The notes under the pieces were generated by a model that saw only the letters and a list, made by a program, of their open reading frames with translations, had not been told where the DNA came from and ran no database searches. Below, piece after piece: positions 1 to 9,003 of a stretch of 45,648 nucleotides of DNA (position 1 is the first letter of the stretch; each line of letters begins with the position of its first letter). The DNA comes from Bryobacterales bacterium. GTDB taxonomy: Bacteria > Acidobacteriota > Terriglobia > Bryobacterales > Bryobacteraceae. The position numbers and the translations under genes are program-made. The stretch is taken from positions 8,686 through 54,333 of the forward strand of contig PMUP01000065.1 of assembly GCA_003166865.1 (NCBI GenBank). Reading direction: 5' to 3'.

Positions 1-326
1 TCGATCATCTCCTGCACTTCGCCCTTGCCCTCGGCCAGAATCTTGCCGGTCTCGAGCGTCACCAGCATTCCGAGGTCGTCCTTCGATCGACGCAACTCGT
101 CGCCGATCTCGCGCACGATTTCGCCGCGCTTCGGGGCAGGGAACATGCGCCAGCGTTCGAATACCTCAGCGCTGCGAGCGGCGACTCTATCATAATCATC
201 GGCCGAGGCCAGGCGCACTCGCGCCAACTCGCTTCCGTCCGCTGGGTTGTGCGAGGCGACTCCGGAATCAGCCGAGACGATACCGAGCCGTTCTAAAACA
301 GAATGCGCAGTTATTGTGCCAGCCAT
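1..326 (-). CDS. Aldehyde dehydrogenase, ALDH7 (piperideine-6-carboxylate/aminoadipate semialdehyde) type, N-terminal part
   Basis: Only the first 108 codons are present; the gene runs off the left edge. It starts at ATG 324-326 and its first 16 bases overlap the end of the radical SAM gene. The visible protein has the typical ALDH N-terminus: a 'NPADGSELARVR' strand, then 'PAPKRGEIVREIGDELR' and 'LVTLETGKILAEGKGEVQE'. The last two are closest in my memory to ALDH7A1/AmaB proteins, which oxidise alpha-aminoadipic semialdehyde in lysine breakdown with NAD+. The catalytic Cys and Glu lie outside the window, so substrate class rests on N-terminal resemblance only. It is the last visible gene of the rimO-to-ALDH operon. 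Confidence 0.85.
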   Translation of the reverse strand, partial: MAGTITAHSVLERLGIVSADSGVASHNPADGSELARVRLASADDYDRVAARSAEVFERWRMFPAPKRGEIVREIGDELRRSKDDLGMLVTLETGKILAEGKGEVQEMI

Positions 327-1144
327 CGAAATCCCTCCGGTCCTGTCGCGAATCGCCGACCCGCGTGGCGCACGACCCGCCCGATGCGTTCGACCACTTC
401 GGCCTGGAACTCCGCATCCAGCCACTCCGCGAACCCGTGCTTCTGGCTGATCCGAAACGCAGCTTCCCTGGTGGTGGCGCCGCGCGGCTTGATGGATCGC
501 ACATGCAGCGCATCACCGATGATGTCATTGTCCGTCTCGTCCAGCGCGATCCCAGCCAGTTCCTCCGGATCGCACGGCAGTAGCGGCGCAAGCGTGGCGA
601 ATGTCGTGATGCCCGCTTGGCGCAAAATGTGAATCGCCTTCAGCCGGCAATCAAGCGTCGCACAATGCGGCTCGTACAGCTTGCGGACGGCCTCGCGATT
701 GGTGGTGAGCGAAAAGCTGACGCGTAGCGTGGTGCGCCGCGATAATTCCAGCAACGGCTCGAGGTCGCGCACGATCAGCGGCCCGCGCGTCTGAATCACG
801 CAGATCCTGGGTGGGTGCGCCATCAATTCGTGCAAGATATTCGGCATCAGCTTCTGGCTCTCTTCGGCCGGCTGATACGGATCCACTAACGGCGAACAAT
901 AGATCACTTGATTTGCGCGCAACTGGCGGCGCAGCAATTCAGGCGCATTGGTCTTGAACGTAGTGAACTGTCCCCAATGCCGCCAGTCCTCCGGCTTCAG
1001 CCCGCCGTAGATGCCCATGGTCGGTACATAGCAGTACGTGCAGCCGAAGGTGCAATTGCGCGCCGGCGTCAGCGAGTGCGTGAATCCGGCCTCCGCAATG
1101 AAGCCCGACGTCGGGCTGAGAATGGTTTTGCTGAGAATGCTCAC
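311..1144 (-). CDS. Radical SAM protein, SPL (spore photolyase-like) family
   Basis: A 277-residue protein if read from GTG 1142-1144. That start is preferred because it forms a GTGA overlap with the cinA stop codon, implying translational coupling; the longer upstream reading lies wholly inside cinA and is basic junk. The [4Fe-4S]-binding motif CTFGCTYC (C31, C35, C38) is intact, followed by YVPTMGIYGG and by 'VIYCSPLVDPYQPAEE', both usual in the Rv2578c-type SPL radical SAM proteins. Family members cleave S-adenosylmethionine to start radical chemistry, but the substrate of this subgroup is not established. The gene sits between cinA and the ALDH gene and shares their transcript. Confidence 0.88.
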   Translation of the reverse strand: MSILSKTILSPTSGFIAEAGFTHSLTPARNCTFGCTYCYVPTMGIYGGLKPEDWRHWGQFTTFKTNAPELLRRQLRANQVIYCSPLVDPYQPAEESQKLMPNILHELMAHPPRICVIQTRGPLIVRDLEPLLELSRRTTLRVSFSLTTNREAVRKLYEPHCATLDCRLKAIHILRQAGITTFATLAPLLPCDPEELAGIALDETDNDIIGDALHVRSIKPRGATTREAAFRISQKHGFAEWLDAEFQAEVVERIGRVVRHAGRRFATGPEGFRWLAQ

Positions 1145-2376
1145 GGCTTCAAGTCCAACAGCCGCCGGCGCAACATGTCGAGCGCGATGTTGGTGGAAAA
1201 CGCGCGGACGCGATCGCGATCGGCCGGCCACTGCACGCGCCGCACCTCGCTGCCATCGGGCGCCGCCAGGCCGATGAACACCAGGCCAACCTTCTCGCCT
1301 TCCGGCCCAGCGTAGCCGGTAATCGACAGCGCATAGTCCGATCCTGTACCGGCGCGCGCGCCCTCCGCCATGGCCTTGGCCACCGGCTCACTCACCGCCG
1401 TGTGCTCCGCGATCAGCTCAGCCGGAACACCCAGCAACCGGATCTTCATTTGATCCGAATACGTCACGAATCCGCCGCGAAAGTAATCGGACGCCGATGG
1501 AACAGCAGTGATCCTTCCTCCCAGCAGCCCGCCCGTTGCGCTCTCCGCCACGCTGAGCGAGGCACCGCGCGCCCGCAACAAATCTGCAATCACTTGTTCC
1601 AGCGAATCGCCGTTGCACGAATACACGCGATCGCCCAGAAGCGGCTCGATCTCAGCGCTGGCTTGGGCCACCAACGTTTCCGCTTCGTGCGCCAAGGCAC
1701 AACGGGCGCGCAGATGCACGTGAATTTCGCCCGAAACCGCCAGGATGGTGGTTACCAGATTCGCGTAGCGCTTGTACACTGGAGAAATCAGCTGATCCAG
1801 GTCGGATTCCCCCATCCCCACCACACGCAGCCAGCGCGTGCGAATCACTTGCGGCGGCAAAAGTTTTTCCAGGCGAGGCAGGCACTGCTGTTCGAACATC
1901 GGCTTCAATTCCATCGGCGGTCCGGGGAGCAGCACGAACGCGACGCCGTCATTCAAAATCCATTGCCCAGGCGCTGTGCCGCGAGCGTTGGGCAGTACCT
2001 CGGCGCCTTCGATGACGTAGGCCTGGCGCCGGTTGATCTCCGCCATCTTCCGTCCGAAGAAGCGCAGCCGCGCTTCAATGCCATCGCAAATGTCCTGATG
2101 AAACACCAGCGAACGCCCCAACGCGCCGGCCACCGCTTCGCGCGTGAGATCGTCTTCCGTGGGGCCCAAGCCGCCCGTGAGTACAACGATCTTCGAGCGT
2201 GCGGCCGCGCCCAGAATGCTGTCGGTGAGGCGCTCGCGCTCGTCGCCCACTACAGTCTTGCGCACAACTTCCACGCCCAGCGCGTTGAGTTGATCGGTCA
2301 GATAAAGCGAATTGGTGTCGAGCCGCTGCGGCGTCAGCAATTCCGAACCAACCGCGATGATCTCGGCGTCCGGCAT
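1141..2376 (-). CDS. cinA: CinA-like protein (MoCF-like domain plus NMN deamidase domain)
   Basis: 411 residues, the usual CinA length. The N-terminal half is a molybdopterin-binding-like domain ('AEIIAVGSELLTPQRLDTNS', 'VVLTGGLGPTEDDLTREA', 'LLPGPPMELKPMFE'), a fold used for ADP-ribose/nucleotide pyrophosphatase activity in this family. The C-terminal half is the CinA/PncC nicotinamide mononucleotide amidohydrolase domain ('LSVAESATGGLLGGRITAVP', 'ALSITGYAGPEG'), which deamidates NMN in pyridine nucleotide salvage. The ATG at 2374-2376 directly abuts the TAA of the upstream propeller gene (TAAATG), and the stop overlaps the GTG of the radical SAM gene. Neighbouring pgpA and cinA are common together in bacteria. 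Confidence 0.95.
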   Translation of the reverse strand: MPDAEIIAVGSELLTPQRLDTNSLYLTDQLNALGVEVVRKTVVGDERERLTDSILGAAARSKIVVLTGGLGPTEDDLTREAVAGALGRSLVFHQDICDGIEARLRFFGRKMAEINRRQAYVIEGAEVLPNARGTAPGQWILNDGVAFVLLPGPPMELKPMFEQQCLPRLEKLLPPQVIRTRWLRVVGMGESDLDQLISPVYKRYANLVTTILAVSGEIHVHLRARCALAHEAETLVAQASAEIEPLLGDRVYSCNGDSLEQVIADLLRARGASLSVAESATGGLLGGRITAVPSASDYFRGGFVTYSDQMKIRLLGVPAELIAEHTAVSEPVAKAMAEGARAGTGSDYALSITGYAGPEGEKVGLVFIGLAAPDGSEVRRVQWPADRDRVRAFSTNIALDMLRRRLLDLKP

Positions 2377-3405
2377 TTAGGGAAGAGGCCGGCCCGCAAT
2401 GCCTGCGTCCACGCGAAACAGCGCGTTGTTGGTGGAAACCACCATCGCTCGCGACGGTGTAAACGCCAGCCCGACGATTCCAGGACCGGACAGAAACAAT
2501 TCCGGATTCCGGCGGTGGTCGAACCTGACCACCCCGCGCTGTCCGCCGAGCGACCCCGCGACATACAAGCGTCCTTCGGCGTCTAACGCTAGGCCTTGCG
2601 GCCGCCCCAAGCCGCGATAATAAGTCTCCACTTCACCGGCCGGCGAAATGCGATGCACCGAGTCGAAGCTCGAGGTGGTTGGTGCGGTCACGTAGAGATA
2701 GCCGTCGTTGCCGAACGCGAAATGATATGCCGCGATGGAGGGTTCCAGCGTGGCGAAAACGTAAATCTGGCGCGACCGGCTGATCTTGAACACGGTGCCG
2801 CTGCGATCGCCGACATACAAGTTCTCGTCGGGATCGAAGGCGATCCCAGTCGCCACTCCCATCCCTTCCACATAGACCGAAACGTTTCCCGCGGAAGTGG
2901 CTTGATAGACGATGCCGTCGTAGCGGCTGGAAATATACAGCACGCCCGCTTTGTCGAACGCCAGGCCCGTCGCGTTCATGATCTCGCTCGCAAAGGGCTT
3001 GGAGTTGTAGTTCAGATCGATCTTGTACACCGAGACCGGCGTCTTCTGGCCGCGCGAACCGCTGAACGTGACGTAGATATTGCCGAAGGAGTCCACCGCC
3101 GGATTGCCGACAGGATAAAGATTTTCGGCGATCTGGATGCCGATATCGCAAGTCCACGCCTGGCTGCTATGAGCGCCGGCCGCCACCACCAGCTCGCCCG
3201 CCAGGGCTCCCTCCGGCACGCGCACGATCACGCAGGAATCGGACCCGATCACGATGGGCGCTTCCACATCGCCGATGGTGACGCGCGGACGCTCGGATTT
3301 CGCCAAGCCCGCGCCGCGGATTTGAAATTCACCGCCCGGGATGGCCGCCTCTGGAGTCACGGTGGAAATCTGCGGACGGCCGTTCGAGTCCTTCTTAGAT
3401 GCCAT
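2377..3405 (-). CDS. IPT/TIG domain plus NHL/SMP-30-like beta-propeller protein
   Basis: 342 residues without an evident signal peptide. Residues of about 10-90 resemble an IPT/TIG immunoglobulin-like domain ('ISTVTPEAAIPGGEFQIRG', 'VIVRVPEGALAGELVV'). The rest is a beta-propeller built from repeats such as 'GLAFDKAGVLYISSRYDG', 'GIAFDPDENLYVGDRSGTV' and 'GLALDAEGRLYVAGSLGG', matching the NHL/SMP-30/gluconolactonase superfamily. No catalytic assignment is possible. It overlaps the end of pgpA by 11 bases and abuts cinA, so it is an intruder in an otherwise housekeeping operon. Cytoplasmic location is inferred only from the missing leader. Confidence 0.75.
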   Translation of the reverse strand: MASKKDSNGRPQISTVTPEAAIPGGEFQIRGAGLAKSERPRVTIGDVEAPIVIGSDSCVIVRVPEGALAGELVVAAGAHSSQAWTCDIGIQIAENLYPVGNPAVDSFGNIYVTFSGSRGQKTPVSVYKIDLNYNSKPFASEIMNATGLAFDKAGVLYISSRYDGIVYQATSAGNVSVYVEGMGVATGIAFDPDENLYVGDRSGTVFKISRSRQIYVFATLEPSIAAYHFAFGNDGYLYVTAPTTSSFDSVHRISPAGEVETYYRGLGRPQGLALDAEGRLYVAGSLGGQRGVVRFDHRRNPELFLSGPGIVGLAFTPSRAMVVSTNNALFRVDAGIAGRPLP

Positions 3406-3895
3406 AAGAGAATAGATGAAAACGATCTAATACGAATATAGCAAGCGCGCCGTAAAGCCCCGCCATCACGTCATCAGCTACAATGCCCCAGCCGCCTGGC
3501 AGACGTTCGAGCTGGCGCGCGGGCGCGGGTTTCCAAACATCCAGAAGGCGAAACAGCGCGAACGCCGCGAGCCACGTCTTCCAGTTGAAGGTTGCCGCCC
3601 CCGCCAGCGTGATCCACTGCCCCAGCACTTCGTCGACCACGACGATCTGCGGATCCGGCTGATTGGTTTGCTTCGCCACAACACCGGCCGCCCAGATTGC
3701 CGGAGCGAGCAGAGTCACGGTGAGAAGCAACAGAGTGCCGCGGCCGTATCCGCCGTAATAATATAACGCGATCGCAATGAGCAGTCCCGCGAGTGAGCCG
3801 GCCGTTCCGGGCGCAATGGGTGCGAAGCCGCAGCCAAACCAGGTCGCGATCAGAAACGCGGTAGAGTTGCGCCGGGGCGGGGAACTAAAGGTCAT
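3395..3895 (-). CDS. pgpA: Phosphatidylglycerophosphatase A
   Basis: 166 residues, normal for PgpA. It removes the phosphate from phosphatidylglycerol phosphate in membrane phospholipid synthesis. Diagnostic blocks are '[17 protein letters not shown]', '[17 protein letters not shown]' and '[20 protein letters not shown]' followed by '[14 protein letters not shown]', with the acidic residues expected for Mg2+ binding. Several hydrophobic stretches make it an inner-membrane protein. Its start overlaps the yacG end by 11 bases and its end overlaps the propeller gene by 11 bases, so it is embedded in the operon. Confidence 0.95.
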   Translation of the reverse strand: MTFSSPPRRNSTAFLIATWFGCGFAPIAPGTAGSLAGLLIAIALYYYGGYGRGTLLLLTVTLLAPAIWAAGVVAKQTNQPDPQIVVVDEVLGQWITLAGAATFNWKTWLAAFALFRLLDVWKPAPARQLERLPGGWGIVADDVMAGLYGALAIFVLDRFHLFSYGI

Positions 3896-4073
3896 GGTCG
3901 TTCGGGCTTTCGCCCATGCGATCGTTCTCGAGATCCTCGGGCTGCACCGGCGTCGAGATCACGTATTTCTCGCTAGCCCAATTGCCGAGGTCGATCAGCT
4001 TGCAGCGCTCGCTGCAGAAGGGATAGAACTCGTTATCCGAGGAAGCTTCCTTTTTGCAGATGGGGCACTTCAT
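3885..4073 (-). CDS. yacG: DNA gyrase inhibitor/zinc-binding protein YacG
   Basis: A 62-residue protein. The start is ATG 4071-4073, which forms an ATGA overlap with the rimO stop; the longer reading upstream is an antisense-like shadow of rimO. Zinc ligands C3, C6, C20 and C24 give the family pattern CPIC...CSERC followed by '[15 protein letters not shown]'. YacG binds GyrB and blocks gyrase DNA binding in E. coli. The acidic tail after residue 45 is usual for the family. Position between rimO and pgpA suggests constitutive expression with them. Confidence 0.93.
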   Translation of the reverse strand: MKCPICKKEASSDNEFYPFCSERCKLIDLGNWASEKYVISTPVQPEDLENDRMGESPNDHDL

Positions 4074-5455
4074 CGCATCGCGAGAATCGGAAACGCGTCC
4101 TTCACCGCGGCGGCGGGCGTCTCCGTCGGCGCATCCAGCGTTCCGATCAAATCGTAATCGTGTGCTTCGGTGATTCGCATGCGGCGGATCTCGCCGCGAT
4201 GTGGCTCGGCCCCGGCGAAATCGTTCACGTAACAGAACCCGTCGATCTCTGGCGCCTGCGTGGACATGCGCGCTTGCCACAGCAACTCGGTTTCGGGCGA
4301 GGGGCCTTCGATAAGGACGTCCACTTGGCGGCCGATCATCTTGCGATTCCTCGATTTCGAAATCCGCCGCTGGAGCGCCATCAGCGTGCGCTTGCGCTGG
4401 TAAATGGCGCGGCCGTCCACTTTGGCGTCCAGCTGAAAACTTGCGCTGGTGTCTTCGTCCGAATAAGAGAAGACGCCCAGCCGATCGAACTGCGCGGCCT
4501 TCACGAAATCGCACAGGATCTCGAAGTCCGCTTCGGTCTCGCCCGGAAAGCCAACGATCATGCTGGTCCGGATCGCCACGCCGGGGATGGTCGCGCGTAT
4601 TCGCTCCAGCAGCTTCAAAAAGAAATCGCCATGCGACCCGCGCTTCATGCGCTTCAACACGTTGGCGCTCGCGTGCTGCAGCGGCATGTCGATGTACTTT
4701 ACTAAAGCCGCGTGCTCGGCGATGGTGTCCAGCAGCTTCTGCGTAATGCGGTTCGGATAACAGTACAGGAACCGGATCCATTTCTGATGGGCGGTCTCAA
4801 TCTGCGCCAGCCGCGCCATCAACTGCGCGAGGCCGTCCTTAATGCCGAGATCCACGCCGTACGAGGTGGTATCCTGCCCGATCAGATTGATCTCGCGCAC
4901 GCCCTGCGCAAACATCCGCGTGGCTTCGGCGATCACCGATTCAAACCGCCGGCTGCGGAATTTGCCGCGATACTGCGGGATCACGCAAAACGAGCATGGA
5001 TGATCGCAGCCCTCGGCGATCTTGATGTATGCGAAATGGTTCGCGGTCGCGAGTACGCGCGGCGTGAGGTCGTGGTAGAGATAAGGTTCCAGCGCGGTCG
5101 ACGCAGGCTCGAACCCCTCGCACAGCGCCACGATCTTCGAGAGTTCGTTGGTGCCGATGAGCGCGTCCACTTCGGGAAGCTGGCCGCGAATCTGATCGCG
5201 ATAGCGCTCCACCAAACATCCCGCCACGATCAGCTTCCGCGCGCGGCCGGTTTTCTTGTACTCGGCCATTTCGAGAATAGTATCGATGGATTCTTGCTTG
5301 GCCGGATCGATGAAGCTGCACGTATTCACCACGAGTACGTCGGCGTCCGCCGGCTGCGATGTCAGCTCGTGCCCGCGCTCGGACAATTCGCCCATCATGA
5401 CCTCCGTATCCACGAGGTTCTTGGGGCAGCCGAGACTTACAAAACCAATTTTCAA
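4070..5455 (-). CDS. rimO: Ribosomal protein S12 methylthiotransferase RimO
   Basis: 461 residues. It adds a methylthio group to an aspartate of ribosomal protein S12 using two iron-sulfur clusters and SAM. The N-terminal UPF0004 domain carries '[15 protein letters not shown]' and '[17 protein letters not shown]'; the radical SAM core has '[20 protein letters not shown]' with cysteines C150, C154 and C157. '[16 protein letters not shown]' is also a family signature, followed by a C-terminal TRAM-like region. It is the first gene of the operon running to position 1; the 46-base gap before it holds no clear terminator. Confidence 0.96.
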   Translation of the reverse strand: MKIGFVSLGCPKNLVDTEVMMGELSERGHELTSQPADADVLVVNTCSFIDPAKQESIDTILEMAEYKKTGRARKLIVAGCLVERYRDQIRGQLPEVDALIGTNELSKIVALCEGFEPASTALEPYLYHDLTPRVLATANHFAYIKIAEGCDHPCSFCVIPQYRGKFRSRRFESVIAEATRMFAQGVREINLIGQDTTSYGVDLGIKDGLAQLMARLAQIETAHQKWIRFLYCYPNRITQKLLDTIAEHAALVKYIDMPLQHASANVLKRMKRGSHGDFFLKLLERIRATIPGVAIRTSMIVGFPGETEADFEILCDFVKAAQFDRLGVFSYSDEDTSASFQLDAKVDGRAIYQRKRTLMALQRRISKSRNRKMIGRQVDVLIEGPSPETELLWQARMSTQAPEIDGFCYVNDFAGAEPHRGEIRRMRITEAHDYDLIGTLDAPTETPAAAVKDAFPILAMR

Positions 5456-5501
5456 GTTGATGTTCCTGGCGGGAAAAAGCTTGCCACTTCAGGATAGCAG
5501 G

Positions 5502-6752
5502 CTATTTGAGATCGTAGAGTTTATCCAGGTGATACAGTTTCGCGGCGTTATCGTGCAGGAGCATGTGCGCCAGCTCGAACGCGCGATCCCGCGTGATTTC
5601 CCCGTCATTCAACATTCCGGTCAGCGCCAGGCCAAGCGCCTGACGGCCGGTGTCGCTGGCAACCCAGCCGGATTGTTCCCAGCCCATCTCGTCAGAATAA
5701 GGATAGGCATCCGTCGCAAACAAAACTTTGTCGGGCGCAAATTCCAGCCACTCGCGGAGCACCTGAGCCACGGTCCGCGGATAATTCAGCAATGTTTGCG
5801 CGGAGAAATCGGTGTAAACATTTGGCTTGGTTAACAGAGCCGTGATTTCGCGAGTAAACGGCCAGCCTCCGTGCAGCAGAACGAAGTTGGTTCCATGCAA
5901 GCGCGGATCGTTGAACACCGATTCGAGCAGCAGTGGGTTGGTTCCCGCGATGTGGAAATAGCCGCCCGGGCCCCAGGCCACGTGCAGATGTACCGCCATC
6001 CCGAGCCCCCCGGCCTCGGCCGCGATGTGGCGGAAGAGGAAATCCTGGAGCTTTTTGTACGCCGCCTTGTGCGTGTACGCTGCGTCTGCTTCGGCGCGAG
6101 ACACCTCGTCGAAATCGAGCGATCGCAAATAGGCCGCTTCAAACTTGATCGCCACGGCGCCGCCGCGCTTGTGACGATCGAGCGTCGGGTCCACGATCTT
6201 TTGCAAATATTCGCCGAGCGACGCGGGCGGTTTAGCGTAGCCGCATTCCTTCAGATAACGCGCGAGCAGGCGATCTTCGTCGTCAAAGAACGCCTTGCGG
6301 TCTGGATTGGCCGACGCCAGGCTGCGGTTGTCGAGCGGAAACATCAAAGCGTCTTCGAAGGGCACCCAGAGAAATCGCGGCGGCGCAAGACCGGGCCCGA
6401 GCGAAACGCGATTGGCCAGCATGGTTTCGATTCCCAGTTGGTCCAACACCCAATTCGGATAGCCTTCGCGCTTTTGCTCGATCAAGGCGCGTTTCTGGGC
6501 GTTGCCGAAAAGCTGGCGGGAGGCTTCGGCGGCTGGCGCGATTCCCACGCGAGTCCGGACGGGTTCGGTGTAGGGGTCCATGTGCTCCACCGGAAGCGCA
6601 TCGTACTCGGTGTCACCGGCGGCGGGCAGGACTGGATGCGCATGATTGTCGATGGCTTTGATTTTGGCGATCTCGGCTGCGATCACGGGATCGATTTGGA
6701 GTTGCGCAGAGACAAACGGTGCGAGCGCGAGCAGAAGGGCCAGCAGCTTCAT
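5502..6752 (-). CDS. Exported amidohydrolase (amidohydrolase 2 type)
   Basis: 416 residues from ATG 6750-6752, which makes an ATGA overlap with the VOC gene's stop and places a clean signal peptide (MKLLALLLALAPFVSAQ) at the N-terminus; a longer reading would bury it. The metal-binding motif 'IDNHAHP' (H37, H39) is followed by later His-containing strands 'AVHLHVAWGPGG', 'NFVLLHGGWPF' and the C-terminal 'VLFATDAYPY', the order seen in amidohydrolase-related TIM-barrel enzymes. It probably hydrolyses or decarboxylates a small organic substrate outside the cytoplasm; the substrate is unknown. It is co-transcribed with the upstream VOC protein. Confidence 0.82.
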   Translation of the reverse strand: MKLLALLLALAPFVSAQLQIDPVIAAEIAKIKAIDNHAHPVLPAAGDTEYDALPVEHMDPYTEPVRTRVGIAPAAEASRQLFGNAQKRALIEQKREGYPNWVLDQLGIETMLANRVSLGPGLAPPRFLWVPFEDALMFPLDNRSLASANPDRKAFFDDEDRLLARYLKECGYAKPPASLGEYLQKIVDPTLDRHKRGGAVAIKFEAAYLRSLDFDEVSRAEADAAYTHKAAYKKLQDFLFRHIAAEAGGLGMAVHLHVAWGPGGYFHIAGTNPLLLESVFNDPRLHGTNFVLLHGGWPFTREITALLTKPNVYTDFSAQTLLNYPRTVAQVLREWLEFAPDKVLFATDAYPYSDEMGWEQSGWVASDTGRQALGLALTGMLNDGEITRDRAFELAHMLLHDNAAKLYHLDKLYDLK

Positions 6753-7666
6753 CTTGGTTCGAAGCCTAGATGCCAGCCGAGCTTTTCCGCATCGGCCCAA
6801 GACACCGAGTGTCCGAACCATTTAGACTTAGGTCCCACCGTGACGTGGGAGCCTTTCCGTGCGCCGAGGATGAACGCACAGGGCGCTTCGCCAAACTGTT
6901 CGAGGCGGGCGCTCAGCCATGATTTGGCCGAGAGTGGCGCCGCCAGCACCACCGGCGTTCCGCGGAACCAAGCGAGCTTCGCGCCAAATTCGGCGTCCTC
7001 CTGCCGTTGTGGCGGGTCTATCCAGTAGGCTTGCCGATATCGCGCGATCGCGGCGTCCAAATCCTTAACTGCGATCACGATTTTGGCGATGCCGGTCCAT
7101 TCGGTGGTGGACGGCTTGCCGGCGGGGAATGCGCGATTGTCGCGCGGCGTGAAATCGTGAATCAGGAACGGAAAGAAACCGCCGTTGGTCGGTCCGACCT
7201 GCGCGGTCTCCCAGTCGAGCTGCACGCCGTCTGGCCGCTTGCGTCCGTTCTTGCGCGCATCACTCACATCAATCTTGGACACGCGCAATCTCTCTACCTC
7301 AGCCCCGAAATCCGCCGGACGAATCGCCCAGGCGCACGGACCAGCGTCGGCTTCCATGAATTTATGCCACTCGTGGGCAGCCAGCGCGGCCGGATCGGCT
7401 TTGGGTTGGATCGCGATCAGCTCCAGATAGGAGCCATCCGGAAAACTCGCGAGCGCCATCTCGGTCGCGTGATTGGAATGGGGACCACCGTACTGGCTCT
7501 GGATTCCGACCTGGATCAGCGCCTTCTCCATGGCTTCGACATTCTTGCCCGCCACCGTCACATGGTCAATATGAAACTGTTGCGCCATTGCGGAGCCCGC
7601 GAGAATTGCACAGCACCCGAGAACTGCGCTACACCCGAGAACTGCACTACAAAAGAGGCGCAGCAT
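6749..7666 (-). CDS. Exported VOC/glyoxalase-like domain protein
   Basis: 305 residues with a signal peptide ending near 'GSAMAQQ'. The mature part begins 'HIDHVTVAGKNVEAMEKAL' and continues with 'NHATEMALASFPDGSYLELI', which matches glyoxalase-like (PF13468-type) VOC domains; a second betaalphabeta unit follows around 'KIVIAVKDLDAAIARYRQAY'. These domains bind a metal or small ligand, but no reaction can be assigned. The start ATG overlaps the TAA of the preceding small gene (TAATG) and the stop overlaps the amidohydrolase start, so the three form an operon. The leader is encoded by an 18-base tandem repeat. Confidence 0.78.
   Translation of the reverse strand: MLRLFCSAVLGCSAVLGCCAILAGSAMAQQFHIDHVTVAGKNVEAMEKALIQVGIQSQYGGPHSNHATEMALASFPDGSYLELIAIQPKADPAALAAHEWHKFMEADAGPCAWAIRPADFGAEVERLRVSKIDVSDARKNGRKRPDGVQLDWETAQVGPTNGGFFPFLIHDFTPRDNRAFPAGKPSTTEWTGIAKIVIAVKDLDAAIARYRQAYWIDPPQRQEDAEFGAKLAWFRGTPVVLAAPLSAKSWLSARLEQFGEAPCAFILGARKGSHVTVGPKSKWFGHSVSWADAEKLGWHLGFEPR
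7597..7650 (-). repeat. Three 18-bp tandem units inside the VOC signal peptide
   Basis: Units lie at 7597-7614 (diverged), 7615-7632 and 7633-7650; the last two differ at one base. Being 18 bases long they keep frame and encode repeated six-residue blocks related to SAVLGC in the hydrophobic core of the leader. The unit number could change by slippage without breaking the gene. Confidence 0.8.
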
Positions 7667-7911
7667 TACGCAAGGGCCGCGATCTTGTCGTCCAGATGCT
7701 TCAGCGCCGCCTCTAGCGTCTTACGATAGCCCGGATTTTTGGAGGTTTCCAAGTCGTGCATCACGCGCACGCGTGTTAGCAGCAGGCTCTCGCGCTTATG
7801 ATGGCGTTCGGTCTCTTCGGGCGAGAGCTTCGGCAGTTTCGACATCGCCGCGCGATCTTCGGCGGATTCGATCTGAGATTCGACCGACTTGCTTTCCCAG
7901 CCTCGCGCCAT
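7666..7911 (-). CDS. Small helical protein of unknown function (81 aa)
   Basis: 81 residues from ATG 7909-7911. The sequence is charged and probably helical ('PEETERHHKRESLLLTRVRV', 'TLEAALKHLDDKIAALA'), with no membrane segment and no recognised domain. A much longer reading in this frame runs antisense through the lipoprotein gene and is not believed. It begins 76 bases from the divergent lipoprotein gene and ends in a TAATG overlap with the VOC gene, which supports that it is translated and is the first gene of that operon. Confidence 0.65.
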   Translation of the reverse strand: MARGWESKSVESQIESAEDRAAMSKLPKLSPEETERHHKRESLLLTRVRVMHDLETSKNPGYRKTLEAALKHLDDKIAALA

Positions 7912-7986
7912 GCTCCCACTATGCCACTTTTCCCGACCTGACGGCCCGGACCTGATAGAATCCGATCCCAGGAGAACCAACTGACC

Positions 7987-9003
7987 ATGCGCTCTACCCT
8001 TGTCGCCCTCGGCGGTGCCGCGATCGTCGCCGGACTCCTTGCCGGTTGTCTTTCGCCTAACGCGGAAGCCTCCACCGGGCCCATCCCGCTCAACTGCAAC
8101 CGCGCTTGTCTGGAGGACGTGGTCAATCAATATCTGGCTGCTCTGGCCGCGCACGACCCCAAGCGCCTGCCGCTGTCGGCGGACGTGAAGTACACCGAGA
8201 ACGATCAGGTCATTCAACTGGGCGACGGCTTCTGGAAGACCGTACAAGGTCCCGGCAACTATAAGCACATTTTCGCCGACCCGGAGGCCGGCCAAGTGGT
8301 CTTCATGGGCACCATGCATGAAGCCGACAAGCCGCTCCTGATGAGCCTGCGCCTGCGCATCCAACTCGGCCGCATCACCGAAATTGAAAGCATCTACTTC
8401 CGTCAAGGCGGCGGCGGTCCGGCCAACATCGCCGAGCTGGATAAACCCGGCTACAAGCCCGAGGACATGTGGTTCAAAACGCTTCCTGCCGCGCAGCGGC
8501 TCTCGCGCCCGGAGATGATTTCCATCGCCGACGCGTACTTCAGCGGTCTCGAGAAAAACGACGGTAAAGGCGTCAACGGCACCGGAACTTATCCGTTCAC
8601 CAACGATTGCGACCGCATTGAAAACGGCTCCCACACCACCAACGTGCCGCGGTCTCCCAACGAGCCCAAGGACGCGATCAACGGCTTTGCGATGGATTGC
8701 ATGTCGCAGTTCAAACTGGGCTACTATTTTGTGGTTCAGTCCATTCATGACCGCCGTTATCCGCTGGTGGATGCCGAGCGCGGCGTGGTTTGGGCGCACG
8801 TGGTGTTCGATCAGGGAACGGTGAAGTCGGGCATCCTGTCGGACGGCCGCCCGTATACGTTCTCCTTCTTCAATTCGCCCTCCAGCATCCTGGTTACCGA
8901 GGCGTTCCTGATTGAGAACGGCAAAATTCGCCGCGTTGAAATGATCGGTCCGGCGGCCTTCTATCACTTGACTTCGGCTTGGGGCGGAATCAGCGGGCAT
9001 TGA
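7987..9003 (+). CDS. Lipoprotein with two NTF2-like (DUF8021-like) halves
   Basis: 338 residues with a lipobox LLAGC at residues 17-21, so acylation at C21 and membrane anchoring are expected. AGGAG lies about 11 bases before the ATG. The mature protein shows two similar segments beginning 'CLEDVVNQYLAALAAHDPKR' and 'EMISIADAYFSGLEKNDGKG', each starting with a helix followed by strands, like SnoaL/NTF2-type folds. 'FGMDCMSQF'-type cysteines may form a disulfide. Function is unknown. It is followed by a GNAT gene in TTGA overlap. Confidence 0.7.
   Translation: MRSTLVALGGAAIVAGLLAGCLSPNAEASTGPIPLNCNRACLEDVVNQYLAALAAHDPKRLPLSADVKYTENDQVIQLGDGFWKTVQGPGNYKHIFADPEAGQVVFMGTMHEADKPLLMSLRLRIQLGRITEIESIYFRQGGGGPANIAELDKPGYKPEDMWFKTLPAAQRLSRPEMISIADAYFSGLEKNDGKGVNGTGTYPFTNDCDRIENGSHTTNVPRSPNEPKDAINGFAMDCMSQFKLGYYFVVQSIHDRRYPLVDAERGVVWAHVVFDQGTVKSGILSDGRPYTFSFFNSPSSILVTEAFLIENGKIRRVEMIGPAAFYHLTSAWGGISGH

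Noticed and set aside
1402-2586. 394-residue open frame on the plus strand
   Set aside because: Antisense to cinA; rich in Arg, His and Gln with no family resemblance.
5871-7028. 385-residue open frame on the plus strand
   Set aside because: Antisense to the amidohydrolase and VOC genes, both of which have leaders, motifs and coupled starts.
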